Source: Cyclobacteriaceae bacterium (GTDB lineage: Bacteria > Bacteroidota > Bacteroidia > Cytophagales > Cyclobacteriaceae). Taken from it: 39,029 nt of DNA. The stretch's first letter is position 1, and every line of letters begins with the position of its first letter. A program made the position numbers and the translations under genes. The notes beneath the pieces are model-generated. The model saw only the letters and a list, made by a program, of their open reading frames with translations. It was not told where the DNA came from and did no database searches. Shown piece after piece: positions 8,779 through 17,490 of this stretch. Location: contig JABXHZ010000336.1 of assembly GCA_013373335.1 (NCBI GenBank), positions 1-39,029 on the forward strand, read 5' to 3'.

Positions 8779-9891
8779 ATGGTAAAATTCCTAGACCTTC
8801 TAAAAATAAATCTTGCACATGAGGCTGAATTGCAAGAAGCTTTAAACAAGGTTCTTTTAAATGGCTGGTACATCAGAGGTAAATTTCATGATGAATTTGA
8901 ACAGAAATTTGCTGAATACTGTGGCACCTCTAGATGTGTTGGAGTAGCCAATGGATTGGACGCATTGATCTTGATCTTCAAAGGCTTTAAGGAATTAGGA
9001 CTGTTGAAAGATGGGGATGAGGTAATTGTTCAAGCTAATACTTATATCGCATCCATTATTTCAATTACTGCCTCTGGATTGGTGCCTGTTTTTGTTGAGC
9101 CAGATGAGAATACTTACAACTTTAGTGTTGAAAATGTAAGGAAAGCGATCACAAGTAAAACAAAAGCGATTTTAGCGGTTCACTTGTATGGACAATTAAG
9201 TCCAATGAGAGAATTAAAAGACCTTGCCGATCAAAATAACCTATTGGTAGTAGAAGATTGTGCACAAGCTCATGGAGCGATGGATGATAGAGGGTTAAAA
9301 GCTGGTAATCTTTCCGATGCAGCCGCTTTTTCCTTTTACCCTGGTAAAAATATGGGCGCTTTAGGCGATGCTGGTGCCGTTACCACTTCCAACGAATCTC
9401 TGGCAAACATCATTAAAACCATGGGGAATTATGGTAGCCAGAAAAAGTATTTCAATGAGATTCAAGGCGTGAATTCCAGATTAGATGAAATTCAGGCTGC
9501 AGTTTTACTTGTGAAACTGAAATACATAGATCAGGAAAATGAGGTAAGAAGAAGAATAGCCAAGAGATATCTTACAGAAATTAAAAATCCTCATATAACC
9601 CTGCCAAAATCCTCTTCAGCAAGTTTAGATCATGTCTTCCATGTGTTTGTGATCAGAACCAAGAATCGAAAAGAATTGATTGAATATACTGATGCTCAAG
9701 GGATTCAAACTTTGATTCATTATCCTGTCCCATTTCATAAGCAGGGGGCTTATCAAGAATATTCTTCATTGCAACTTCCGATTACAGAAAGAATACACGA
9801 GGAGATTTTAAGTATCCCAATCAGTCCAGTCATGGAAGAAGAAGAGGTAGATCTGGTAATTCGCGTTTTAAACGAATATCGACCTGGATAA
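8779..9891 (+). CDS. fdtB: DegT/DnrJ/EryC1 sugar aminotransferase, FdtB/QdtB type
   Basis: A 370-residue PLP enzyme (fold type I) that puts an amino group on C3 of a dTDP-3-keto-6-deoxyhexose. The PLP lysine is Lys190 in [24 protein letters not shown] near the N-terminus and [11 protein letters not shown] mid-protein are the usual cofactor contacts. The opening [10 protein letters not shown] and the [14 protein letters not shown] stretch resemble FdtB/QdtB more than the WecE, PglE or LegC branches. The call is supported by FdtA-type ketoisomerases and an FdtC-type acetyltransferase in the same locus, although these lie about 15 kb downstream. Together they would make dTDP-Fuc3NAc or dTDP-Qui3NAc. 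RmlA and RmlB, needed to make the keto-sugar precursor, are not in the window. The galacto or gluco outcome depends on the isomerase and is undetermined. Confidence 0.88.
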   Translation: MVKFLDLLKINLAHEAELQEALNKVLLNGWYIRGKFHDEFEQKFAEYCGTSRCVGVANGLDALILIFKGFKELGLLKDGDEVIVQANTYIASIISITASGLVPVFVEPDENTYNFSVENVRKAITSKTKAILAVHLYGQLSPMRELKDLADQNNLLVVEDCAQAHGAMDDRGLKAGNLSDAAAFSFYPGKNMGALGDAGAVTTSNESLANIIKTMGNYGSQKKYFNEIQGVNSRLDEIQAAVLLVKLKYIDQENEVRRRIAKRYLTEIKNPHITLPKSSSASLDHVFHVFVIRTKNRKELIEYTDAQGIQTLIHYPVPFHKQGAYQEYSSLQLPITERIHEEILSIPISPVMEEEEVDLVIRVLNEYRPG

Positions 9892-9895
9892 TCAA

Positions 9896-10774
9896 GTGAA
9901 AAATCTTCCTTTGGTTAGTATTATTGCGATTGCCTATAACCATGAAAAATTTTTAGAAGAAGCACTGGATAGTATTATTTCCCAAACTTATCCGGAAATA
10001 GAAATTATCATTGTCGATGCTTGTTCTAAAGATCAAAGTGTTTCTAAAATAGAGAATTGGATTGCCAAAAATCCAGAAGCACAAGTTAAAACGATCTTTC
10101 AATCATCCACAAAGAAAATCACAGAAAATGCCAATGACGCCCTGAAATTGGTAGAAGGCGAATTTTATCAGATTTTAAGTTGTGATGATGTGTTGATGCC
10201 TCAGAAAATAGAGGATCAGGTAAAGGTTTTTCAAGAATCAGACGAAAAATTAGGAGTCGTTTATTGCGATGCTGAAAAGATCAATGATGAAAGCGAACCA
10301 CTTAACCAGCCAACCTTTTTTCAGGAAAGAAATTGGACTTCGGCTTCACAATTACCTTCTGGAATGATATTTCCCATGCTTCTGATGGATTATTTCATCA
10401 TAGCACCTACAGTTTTGGTGAAAAAAGAATGTACATTGAAAGTAGGAGGGTATAATCCAGAATCCATGATGGAAGACCTTGATTTATTTTTGAAAATGGC
10501 TCAACAGTTTTCTTTCAAAGGTGTTTTTCAGGTAGGCGTGAAATACCGTGTTTTAGAAACTTCCTTATTAAGATCCACAGACCCTTTCTATAGACAGGCT
10601 ACAAGGCTGAAAATTTACTCAGAATATTTAGGGCAAAATGGGGAATGGGATCGATTTATTACCCATCAATTTTTAATCGCCCATAAAGCAAAATCATCCA
10701 TTTTAAAGATTCTTTACTCTTTTCAACTTGCCGTTCAGAAATTCTTGAAATCTCAGTTCAAAAAGCACTATTGA
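9896..10774 (+). CDS. Family 2 glycosyltransferase
   Basis: A 292-residue GT-A transferase that adds one sugar to the lipid-linked repeat unit on the cytoplasmic face of the membrane. The N-terminus PLVSIIAIAYNHEKFLEEAL is the standard GT2 opening. The aspartate in IIIVDACSKD contacts the nucleotide, and the metal-binding DXD equivalent is CDD in ILSCDDVLMP (about residues 92-97). A catalytic acidic pair is likely in MMEDLDLFLKMAQ. No membrane helix is evident. The start is GTG at 9896, 4 bp after the aminotransferase stop. The sugar specificity cannot be read. The immediate neighbourhood of fdtB makes the 3-amino-3,6-dideoxyhexose one possible donor, but that is a guess. Confidence 0.9.
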   Translation: MKNLPLVSIIAIAYNHEKFLEEALDSIISQTYPEIEIIIVDACSKDQSVSKIENWIAKNPEAQVKTIFQSSTKKITENANDALKLVEGEFYQILSCDDVLMPQKIEDQVKVFQESDEKLGVVYCDAEKINDESEPLNQPTFFQERNWTSASQLPSGMIFPMLLMDYFIIAPTVLVKKECTLKVGGYNPESMMEDLDLFLKMAQQFSFKGVFQVGVKYRVLETSLLRSTDPFYRQATRLKIYSEYLGQNGEWDRFITHQFLIAHKAKSSILKILYSFQLAVQKFLKSQFKKHY

Positions 10775-10781
10775 CCTTTTA

Positions 10782-11963
10782 ATGTCAAGTAAAAAAAAGG
10801 TTTTGTTCCTTTTACCCGAACTGCTGGGACCAGGAGGACAAGAGTTAGAGATTATTGGTTTTGCAAAAAGCTTATTTTCAGATCCACGGTTTGAAGTGGC
10901 ATTGCTGAATTTTTACGCACCATTTCACGTAAAAGAATTAGAAAAATTACCCCATTTGGATTGGAATATTTCTCAACTCAATTCAGTAATTTTTAATAAA
11001 AAGTTTCTAAAAATATTCTTGAAATCTGGTTTTAGATTTCAAGCAAGCCTTGCCAACTGTTTTAGAAATTTTCCTGAATTATTTGATTCTTGGCTTAGTC
11101 AAAAGCTTTCTGGTTTTGACCTATGTTTCGCTGGAATTAGCCCTACGGGACTTTTACCTCATGTTTTGAAACTTTGTGTTCAAAATAAAGTGTCATTTGT
11201 CTACCATGAGTCTTCGATTTTCCATCCAAAAAACGACCATTTCTATCGCCTTATGAAAAAAAATGGTTCTTTTTTGATTTCTGCAGAAGCCAAAGAAGCA
11301 TACCTTTTAGAGCATTATCCTTTGGCAGATTATTCTATAATAAAACAGTGGGTTTACCTCGGACAAGATAAATTTCTTCAGATTGATTCAGGAATCCATG
11401 ATCCAATAAAATTTGGATATGTGGGACGTGTGGATAATGGTAAAAACTTATCTCTGATTCTAGAAGCAATAAATCTTTTGAAGAAGAAAGGTCACCAAAC
11501 GGAATTTCTATTGTTTGGAGATGGGCCTGAATTAGAAGAACTAAAAGTATTTGCCCAAAAATCTGGAATAGCAGATTTGGTCAAATTCAAAGGGAAATTC
11601 CCTTTCGAACAAAGACATACCTGTTTTTCTGAAATGGATGTTTTTGTGATGTCAAGTACCTTTGAAGGAGGTCCACTGGTGATTTTAGAAGCAATGGGGG
11701 CAGGAAAACCGATTATCACCACGAATGTCGGCGATGTGCCAAAAAGGGTATTTGACGATCAAAATGGCTATGTTTTGCCAGTTGATTGCACTGCTTCTGC
11801 TTTTTCTAATAAAATGGAAGTTTATTTAACCCAAAAGGAAAAAGTTCAAGAGCATGGAAAAAGAAGTAGGGAGCTATTTTTAAGAGATTTTGAAGAGAAA
11901 TCCTGTGAGAAAATCTTTAAAGAAAGTTTACTGGGCATTTTAAGTTCAAGAAGTACTAAGTGA
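10782..11963 (+). CDS. GT4-type glycosyltransferase (group 1)
   Basis: A 393-residue GT-B fold retaining transferase. The N-terminal Rossmann domain has the glycine-rich loop ELLGPGGQELEIIG. The C-terminal donor domain begins near FGYVGRVDNGKN and carries FEGGPLVILEAMGAGKPII, which has the E-x7-E pattern that binds the nucleotide sugar in GT4 enzymes. It lies 7 bp after the GT2 gene and overlaps the next gene by 4 bases (GTGA), so translation is probably coupled. Donor and acceptor are unknown. It is one of at least five GT4 enzymes here, which points to a long repeat unit or side branches. Confidence 0.9.
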   Translation: MSSKKKVLFLLPELLGPGGQELEIIGFAKSLFSDPRFEVALLNFYAPFHVKELEKLPHLDWNISQLNSVIFNKKFLKIFLKSGFRFQASLANCFRNFPELFDSWLSQKLSGFDLCFAGISPTGLLPHVLKLCVQNKVSFVYHESSIFHPKNDHFYRLMKKNGSFLISAEAKEAYLLEHYPLADYSIIKQWVYLGQDKFLQIDSGIHDPIKFGYVGRVDNGKNLSLILEAINLLKKKGHQTEFLLFGDGPELEELKVFAQKSGIADLVKFKGKFPFEQRHTCFSEMDVFVMSSTFEGGPLVILEAMGAGKPIITTNVGDVPKRVFDDQNGYVLPVDCTASAFSNKMEVYLTQKEKVQEHGKRSRELFLRDFEEKSCEKIFKESLLGILSSRSTK

Positions 11964-13384
11964 CTAAGAAAATTCTATTTGTAATACCAGATGGGGTGGG
12001 AATTAGAAATTACCTCTATTCCGATTTGTTTTATCATTTAAATCAAAAAGGATTTCAAATTCATTTGATGCATAATCTGGAAAGTCAGTTTCTGAATTAT
12101 GTGAAAAAAGAAAGAGGAATTTCATTTAGTGATGAACCTTTAAGAAAGGTTACCGAATCTAGGTTTCAACAATTTTTGAGAGAAACTTCCACCTATTCAA
12201 GGCTTAAGCATAATGCCAAACTTAAGCAAAACCCAACCATTCTCAGCAACTGGTTTAAGGTAAAAAACAATACTTTGAAACGAGTATTTCAAAAAGCAAC
12301 AGAACTCGCGAGTTCTACCTTATTCAACTATGAGGGTATACAATATCTGGAAGAGACCAATAGGTTGAAGTGGCGCCAAAGTTTGGCTTTTAAAGAGTTT
12401 AGGTCAGATATTGAAAGGATTCAACCAGATTTAATCTTTATCACCCATCAGCGTGTTTCTACTCTTGAGCCTTTATGTCTTGCAGCTGCTGATTTAGGAG
12501 TAAAAACAGTGACAGCAATTTTTTCTTGGGATAATCTTCCAAAAGCAAGGCTTCCAATTCGAACGAATTACTATGCAGTTTGGTCTGACTATATGAAAGG
12601 TGAAATACTGGAATATTATCCTGAAATTCCTGAAAGCTCCATTTCTGTTGTAGGGACGCCACAATTTGATTTCCATTTTCAACCTGAATTACTTGAATCT
12701 CGAGAGGAATTTGCTGCCAAATATGGTTTGGATACCACTAATAAGTGGATTCTTTTTTCTGGAGATGATGAATTAACTTCCCCACATGACCCAGACTATT
12801 TGAAAGATGTGGCTTCTGCTCTGGAATCTAATCCTAATATTTCAATTCTTTTTAGACAGGTTCCTGTTTGTACGGTAGATAGGTATCAAAAGGTGTTGGA
12901 TAGGTTTTCCAATATAACGCATATTCCTCCTAAATGGGAAAAAGGTACCAGTTGGATGTCCTTTTATCCTCTTTTCGACGATATAAAGCTCCTGATGAAC
13001 CTCTGCCACCATTGTGAGTTTTCTGTGAATATTGGTTCTACCATAGGTTTAGACTTTGCTTACTTTGATAAGCCGACAGTTTTTCTGGCCTATGATACAG
13101 TCTCTGATGAAGATTGGAGTACCGAGGTGGTGTATCAATTCCAACATTTCAGGTCTTTTGAAGGGTTGGATGCAGTTGTTTTCGCAAAGGAAAAATCAAA
13201 TTTATCAGCGCTCTTGAATCAGGTATTGGAGAAGCCTGAGCTTTTTTCAACCCAAAAGCATCTATGGAAAGATAAGATTGCATCCAACCGAAAAAACAAA
13301 ACATCCTCAAGGCAAATTACTGCTTTTTTGGAATCCATTGTAAAGGAAAAAGAAGCTTTCCACGAAAGACTTAATATTAATTAG
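11960..13384 (+). CDS. Putative GT-B-fold transferase of uncertain family
   Basis: I do not recognise this 474-residue protein with confidence. It begins with a Rossmann-like strand and loop (KKILFVIPDGVGIRNYLYSD). The middle has LIFITHQRVSTLEPLCLAAA, a phrase like that seen in GT-B enzymes, and a conserved-looking FSWDNLPKARLP. The C-terminal half contains VNIGSTIGLDFAYFDKPTVF, reminiscent of the donor-site helix of CDP-glycerol transferases and UDP-glycosyltransferases. No E-x7-E motif of GT4 type is seen. No signal peptide or membrane helix is evident. The start is GTG within the preceding stop (4-base overlap), so it is tightly coupled to the GT4 gene. A cytoplasmic glycosyl- or glycerophospho-transferase acting on the repeat unit is the best guess. 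A structure prediction would settle the fold. Confidence 0.7.
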   Translation: MTKKILFVIPDGVGIRNYLYSDLFYHLNQKGFQIHLMHNLESQFLNYVKKERGISFSDEPLRKVTESRFQQFLRETSTYSRLKHNAKLKQNPTILSNWFKVKNNTLKRVFQKATELASSTLFNYEGIQYLEETNRLKWRQSLAFKEFRSDIERIQPDLIFITHQRVSTLEPLCLAAADLGVKTVTAIFSWDNLPKARLPIRTNYYAVWSDYMKGEILEYYPEIPESSISVVGTPQFDFHFQPELLESREEFAAKYGLDTTNKWILFSGDDELTSPHDPDYLKDVASALESNPNISILFRQVPVCTVDRYQKVLDRFSNITHIPPKWEKGTSWMSFYPLFDDIKLLMNLCHHCEFSVNIGSTIGLDFAYFDKPTVFLAYDTVSDEDWSTEVVYQFQHFRSFEGLDAVVFAKEKSNLSALLNQVLEKPELFSTQKHLWKDKIASNRKNKTSSRQITAFLESIVKEKEAFHERLNIN

Positions 13385-13399
13385 TTTAGAAAACAAGTA

Positions 13400-14545
13400 A
13401 TGCACATTTGCTTTTTAACAAGTGAATACCCAAAAGCGGGTTTCCCTCATGGTGGAGTAGGTACTTTTATTCAGATTCTAGCAAGGAATTTAGTCAAACA
13501 TAATATTCGAGTTTCCATAGTAGGATTAAATTATACGGACGAATACGAGGAGGCAATCGATGAAGGAGTCCATATTTTTAGACTTAATCCAAGAAAATTA
13601 AAACCTATAACTTGGTATCTAACTTATAAAGCGGTCAATTCAAAAATCAGGGAAATCCATGAGAAGGATCCGATTTCTATTGTTGAATCGACTGAATTGG
13701 GTTTGGCTTTTATAAAAAAGATTCCCGGAATCAAGTATTTGATTCGAATGAATGGGGGACACCATTTTTTCTCCGAATCAGAAAATAGAGGGATTGATCC
13801 TTGGAAAGGATTTCAAGAAAAAAGGTCTTTTAAAAATGCCGATTTGGTATTTGGGGTGAGCGAATATGTGATGAACCATTCGGCCAAATATTTGGATTTT
13901 TCTGAAAAGAAAGGCCCGGTAATTTATAATCCGGCTAATCTTGAGAACTTTTACGAGGCAGACCCTTCAAAGGTAAAACCTGGTAGAATATTTTTTGCAG
14001 GAACAGTTTGCGAGAAAAAAGGGGTGCGACAATTGATTTTGGCCTTTCCTGCCATAAAAAAGAAATTTCCTGAAAGCGAATTGTATATCGCTGGGAGAGA
14101 TTGGTATTTTCCTGACGGGAGCTCGTATATTGATTACTTAAAAAATTCACAAATTGAGGAGTCGGTGAAGGATTCCATAAAGTTTTTGGGACCTATAGCA
14201 AACCACGAATTACCAAAATTTATAGAAGAGGCGGAGATTTGTGCCTACCCTTCCCATATGGAAGCAATGCCTTTGGCCTGGATTGAAGTTTTGAGTATGG
14301 GAAAAGCGTTTTTAGGTTCTTCGCTTGGTCCAGGTCCCGAAGTAGTGGAAGATCATGTGACTGGAAGAGTTTGCAATCCAAAAAAGGTGGAGAGTGTTGA
14401 AAGAGTACTTTTGGAAATGCTATCCGATAAAGAGAAAAATCTAGCAATGGGCAAAGCAGCTCGAAAAGATGTTTTGGAAAGGTTTTCAATTGAAAAGCTA
14501 GTACACAAGAATATTACTTTGTTTCGGGAAGTAACAGGAGTATGA
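13400..14545 (+). CDS. GT4-type glycosyltransferase (group 1)
   Basis: A 381-residue GT-B fold enzyme. The N-terminal acceptor domain has SEYPKAGFPHGGVGTFIQIL, with the glycine-rich loop that positions substrates. The donor domain starts at IFFAGTVCEKKGVRQLI, and the E-x7-E element is MEAMPLAWIEVLSMGKAF. It ends in a typical C-terminal helix (ARKDVLERFS). It lies 15 bp after the unknown GT-B gene and overlaps the next gene by ATGA. It is cytoplasmic, with no membrane segment visible. Its sugar specificity is not readable from sequence. Confidence 0.91.
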   Translation: MHICFLTSEYPKAGFPHGGVGTFIQILARNLVKHNIRVSIVGLNYTDEYEEAIDEGVHIFRLNPRKLKPITWYLTYKAVNSKIREIHEKDPISIVESTELGLAFIKKIPGIKYLIRMNGGHHFFSESENRGIDPWKGFQEKRSFKNADLVFGVSEYVMNHSAKYLDFSEKKGPVIYNPANLENFYEADPSKVKPGRIFFAGTVCEKKGVRQLILAFPAIKKKFPESELYIAGRDWYFPDGSSYIDYLKNSQIEESVKDSIKFLGPIANHELPKFIEEAEICAYPSHMEAMPLAWIEVLSMGKAFLGSSLGPGPEVVEDHVTGRVCNPKKVESVERVLLEMLSDKEKNLAMGKAARKDVLERFSIEKLVHKNITLFREVTGV

Positions 14546-15672
14546 ATTTTTTGATCTTAACCCATGTGCACCATATCCTTAAAGATGGTAAGTATTATGC
14601 TTATGGTCCTTATGTAAGGGAAATGAATATTTGGACAAAGTTTTTTTCTTCAATAACTATCATAGCACCACTATCAAAAGAAACTGAGGTAAATCCAATT
14701 GAGATAGCCTATGAGCATGAACATATACATTTTGTTCCTGTCCAGGAAATAAACCTTACCACCTGGAGAGGGAGGATAACTACCTTAGTTTCTTTACCAA
14801 GAACAATCCTAAAAACATGGCAAGGGATGAAGGCCACAGATCATATCCATTTGAGGTGCCCTGGAAATATGGGGTTATTGGGAGCCACCTTACAGGTCTT
14901 TTTTCCAAACAAAAAAAAGACTGCGAAATATGCCGGCAATTGGGATCCTTCCAGTGCACAACCCTATACTTTTAAGCTTCAAAAAAGACTAATTTCGGAT
15001 CCAGGATATTCAAAATTAATGAAAGTCCTAGTTTATGGGAATTGGCCGGAACAAAGTCAAAATATTGTGCCTTTTTTTACCTTTTCTTACAATCAAAATG
15101 AATCCCAGGAAGATCAAAGGTCACTTCTTCAAAAAGATCGCAAAGTAAAACTTTTGTATGCTGGGGCCTTGGTTTCCGGAAAGAACCCCATTATGGTAGC
15201 AGAGGTAGCCCGATTATTAAAAAAGGATGGGATTGACTTTCAGCTTTCTTTTTGCGGCGAAGGGAATCAAATGGAACCTTTGAGTCAATTTATACAAGAC
15301 CATCAACTTTCCGATGAAGTAGAACTTTGTGGGAATCTTACTAGTGAAAATCTGAAAGAAAAATACAGGGAATCTCACTTTTTGATATTTTTATCCGAGA
15401 GTGAGGGTTGGCCGAAAGTGGTGGCCGAGTCCATGTATTTTGGATGCCTTCCTATTACTACTTCTGTATCTTGTGTTCCTTATATGTTGGGGGAAGGTAG
15501 AAGAGGGGATTTAGTAGAAAAGGACCCTTACCAAGTGGTGGAAAGAATAAAATACTATTTAAAAAAACCAGAGGAATTTCAATTAAAATCCCAGCAGTCA
15601 AAAGATTGGTCAAAGTCTTTTACCAAAGAGAGCTTTGAGAAAGAAATAAAGAATTTAATTGATCATGTATAA
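14542..15672 (+). CDS. GT4-like glycosyltransferase
   Basis: A 376-residue GT-B enzyme. The N-terminal half (LILTHVHHILKDGKYYAYGP, then HLRCPGNMGLLG) diverges from its neighbours. The donor domain is clear: LLYAGALVSGKNPIMVAEVA, then LSFCGEGNQMEPL, and LSESEGWPKVVAESMYFGC with the nucleotide-sugar-binding acidic pair. It overlaps the upstream GT4 gene by ATGA and the downstream methyltransferase by 8 bases. Such coupling suggests the products act in sequence on one substrate, but the order of addition cannot be deduced. The glycosyltransferase assignment is firm; the substrate is unknown. Confidence 0.88.
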   Translation: MNFLILTHVHHILKDGKYYAYGPYVREMNIWTKFFSSITIIAPLSKETEVNPIEIAYEHEHIHFVPVQEINLTTWRGRITTLVSLPRTILKTWQGMKATDHIHLRCPGNMGLLGATLQVFFPNKKKTAKYAGNWDPSSAQPYTFKLQKRLISDPGYSKLMKVLVYGNWPEQSQNIVPFFTFSYNQNESQEDQRSLLQKDRKVKLLYAGALVSGKNPIMVAEVARLLKKDGIDFQLSFCGEGNQMEPLSQFIQDHQLSDEVELCGNLTSENLKEKYRESHFLIFLSESEGWPKVVAESMYFGCLPITTSVSCVPYMLGEGRRGDLVEKDPYQVVERIKYYLKKPEEFQLKSQQSKDWSKSFTKESFEKEIKNLIDHV

Positions 15673-16372
15673 AGAAGGAACCTATTTTTCTGATAATAAG
15701 CGACATCTGGAGGACTCTGACTATAAAGTAGATGCAATTTTAAGGGTACTAAATCCTCTGTTGGATAAACATGATATCAAGATTCATTCATATGCAGATG
15801 TAGGATGTGGGGCCGGGGGAGTTTTGAAAGGTATTTCTCAGGCATTCCAAAAAAATGGAAGAAAAATTAGCGAGGTGAAAGGCTATGATGTTTCCCCACA
15901 TGTAAATGACATGGAGGTAGAAGGAGTGGTATTTAATCATGGAGATTTCATTGAAATAGGTACAGATGCCGATTTGATCACGCTGACGGATGTATTTGAG
16001 CATGTCCCAGATCCAGTAGGTTTCATCAGAGAAGTATCCAAAAAAGGTAAAATAATTGCCTTTCATATCCCACTGGACGATTGCTTAAGTGTTAACCTGA
16101 GAAACCTTCAAAGGTATAAGATCCAAAATCCTGGGCACTTAATCTTTTTAAATGTCAATTCAGCATTGAATATGGTGACAATGGCAGGTCTGCAGATTTT
16201 GGATTATGATTTTTCAAAAGAAACGATTAGTGCTCCATCCAATAATCAAACCTTCTTACAGAAATTATTTTCTCCAATTAAGAGAGTGATGTTTTTTCTA
16301 AACCCATGGATTTATACCAAGATTTTCGGCTTTAGTTTAGTGGTTGTTGCAAAATCAAATCAAATGGATTAG
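15665..16372 (+). CDS. Class I SAM-dependent methyltransferase
   Basis: A 235-residue soluble enzyme. Motif I of class I methyltransferases is present as YADVGCGAGGVLKGI, followed by the acidic end of strand 2 (VKGYDVSP). A post-I region (DADLITLTDVFEHVPDP) resembles the UbiE/Methyltransf_11/23 group. I chose ATG at 15665 over the TTG at 15659 of the ORF track because KEGTYFSDNKRHL is a natural beginning. Either start overlaps the preceding gene. It sits between glycosyltransferases, so it probably O-methylates a sugar of the repeat unit or caps a chain end. The target is inferred from context only. It overlaps the next gene by one base. Confidence 0.84.
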   Translation: MYKEGTYFSDNKRHLEDSDYKVDAILRVLNPLLDKHDIKIHSYADVGCGAGGVLKGISQAFQKNGRKISEVKGYDVSPHVNDMEVEGVVFNHGDFIEIGTDADLITLTDVFEHVPDPVGFIREVSKKGKIIAFHIPLDDCLSVNLRNLQRYKIQNPGHLIFLNVNSALNMVTMAGLQILDYDFSKETISAPSNNQTFLQKLFSPIKRVMFFLNPWIYTKIFGFSLVVVAKSNQMD

Positions 16373-17490
16373 TGATTTCAAAAAAGCCAAAAATAGTTCA
16401 GCTGGTTGACTCTCTGAGTATGGGGGGGACTGAAAGAATGTCTGTGAACATTGCAAATAGTTTGACGGAAATTGGTATTGAAAGTGGACTAATCGTGACA
16501 AGAGAATCAGGTGGATTGGAGGAGTATTTGAACCCTGCCGTGAAGAAGAGGATATTTAATAAAAGAGGAAAATTCGATGTTTTCACCTTTTTTAAAATAT
16601 TGAAACATCTTCGATCTGAATCTCCACAGGTTTTGCATGCACACCAAACATCTATTTTTTGGGCTGTCTTACTTAAGAAGTTTCTACCCAAAACAAGGCT
16701 TGTCTGGCATGACCATTTTGGAATGAGTGAACAGCTGGATCAGTACCCTAGGAAGGAAATGGATTGGCTGATTTCTTCCATTGATGTGGTGGTTACGGTC
16801 AATGAAAAGATAGAAGCTTATTGGAAAAACAGATTTCCAGTAATGAAGGATTCAATATATTTCATTGAAAACTTCTCTGGAAAATGGAATATCAATCCTA
16901 AGAGGGAGATTGATTCAGTTTTTAAGATGATCAATATTGCAAATTTCAGGGAGCAAAAAGATCAAATAACTTTAATCAGGTCCTTGAAAGGTCTGAAAGA
17001 AAAAATAGGGAATTATAAAGTCTATTTTTTGGGTGAATTTGTCGAAAAAAGCTGGTTTAAAAAGGTAGAAAAAGAGATTGTGGATCAAGGTTTACAGGAA
17101 ACTACTGAGATTGTTGGTCCGGTGGTGAATGTAACTCCTTATATTGAAATGGCGCATGTTGGAATTTTGAGTTCGGAATCAGAAGGTTTACCGGTAGCTT
17201 TGCTAGAATATGGAATGGGGGCATTGCCAACTATTGCTACGAATGTGGGACAATGCGCGGATGTGTTAGGACAGGGGCAATTTGGAGAGTTGATACCAGT
17301 TAAATCCCCTGAGGCATTGCATCAAGCAATTTTGAATATATTCAATAACTATTCAAAGGCGATCGAAAAGGGATATTTATTTCAGAAACAAACAGAAGAA
17401 AATTATGGCTCTGTAAATTTCTTCAAGAAATACCTGCCTATTGCTTTACCGGATTTCATGGTGAAAAAAGCTTATCCACAACCTGCATGA
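16372..17490 (+). CDS. GT4-type glycosyltransferase (group 1)
   Basis: A 372-residue GT-B enzyme. The N-terminus IVQLVDSLSMGGTERMSVNI has the GG-T-E loop typical of GT4 transferases. The second domain has VYFLGEFVEKSW and then LSSESEGLPVALLEYGMGAL, the donor-binding element. The start is GTG at 16372, sharing the last base of the methyltransferase stop. The 3' end overlaps the polymerase gene by ATGA. Being next to the polymerase gene does not identify its sugar. No unusual composition was seen. Confidence 0.9.
   Translation: MISKKPKIVQLVDSLSMGGTERMSVNIANSLTEIGIESGLIVTRESGGLEEYLNPAVKKRIFNKRGKFDVFTFFKILKHLRSESPQVLHAHQTSIFWAVLLKKFLPKTRLVWHDHFGMSEQLDQYPRKEMDWLISSIDVVVTVNEKIEAYWKNRFPVMKDSIYFIENFSGKWNINPKREIDSVFKMINIANFREQKDQITLIRSLKGLKEKIGNYKVYFLGEFVEKSWFKKVEKEIVDQGLQETTEIVGPVVNVTPYIEMAHVGILSSESEGLPVALLEYGMGALPTIATNVGQCADVLGQGQFGELIPVKSPEALHQAILNIFNNYSKAIEKGYLFQKQTEENYGSVNFFKKYLPIALPDFMVKKAYPQPA

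Noticed and set aside
8779-9891. Aminotransferase as LegC/PseC of a legionaminic or pseudaminic pathway
   Set aside because: The N-terminal and active-site stretches fit FdtB/QdtB better, and FdtA- and FdtC-type partners are present while LegB/PseB dehydratases are not.
15659-15664. TTG start of the methyltransferase in the ORF track
   Set aside because: The ATG two codons downstream gives a natural N-terminus; the extra residues add nothing.
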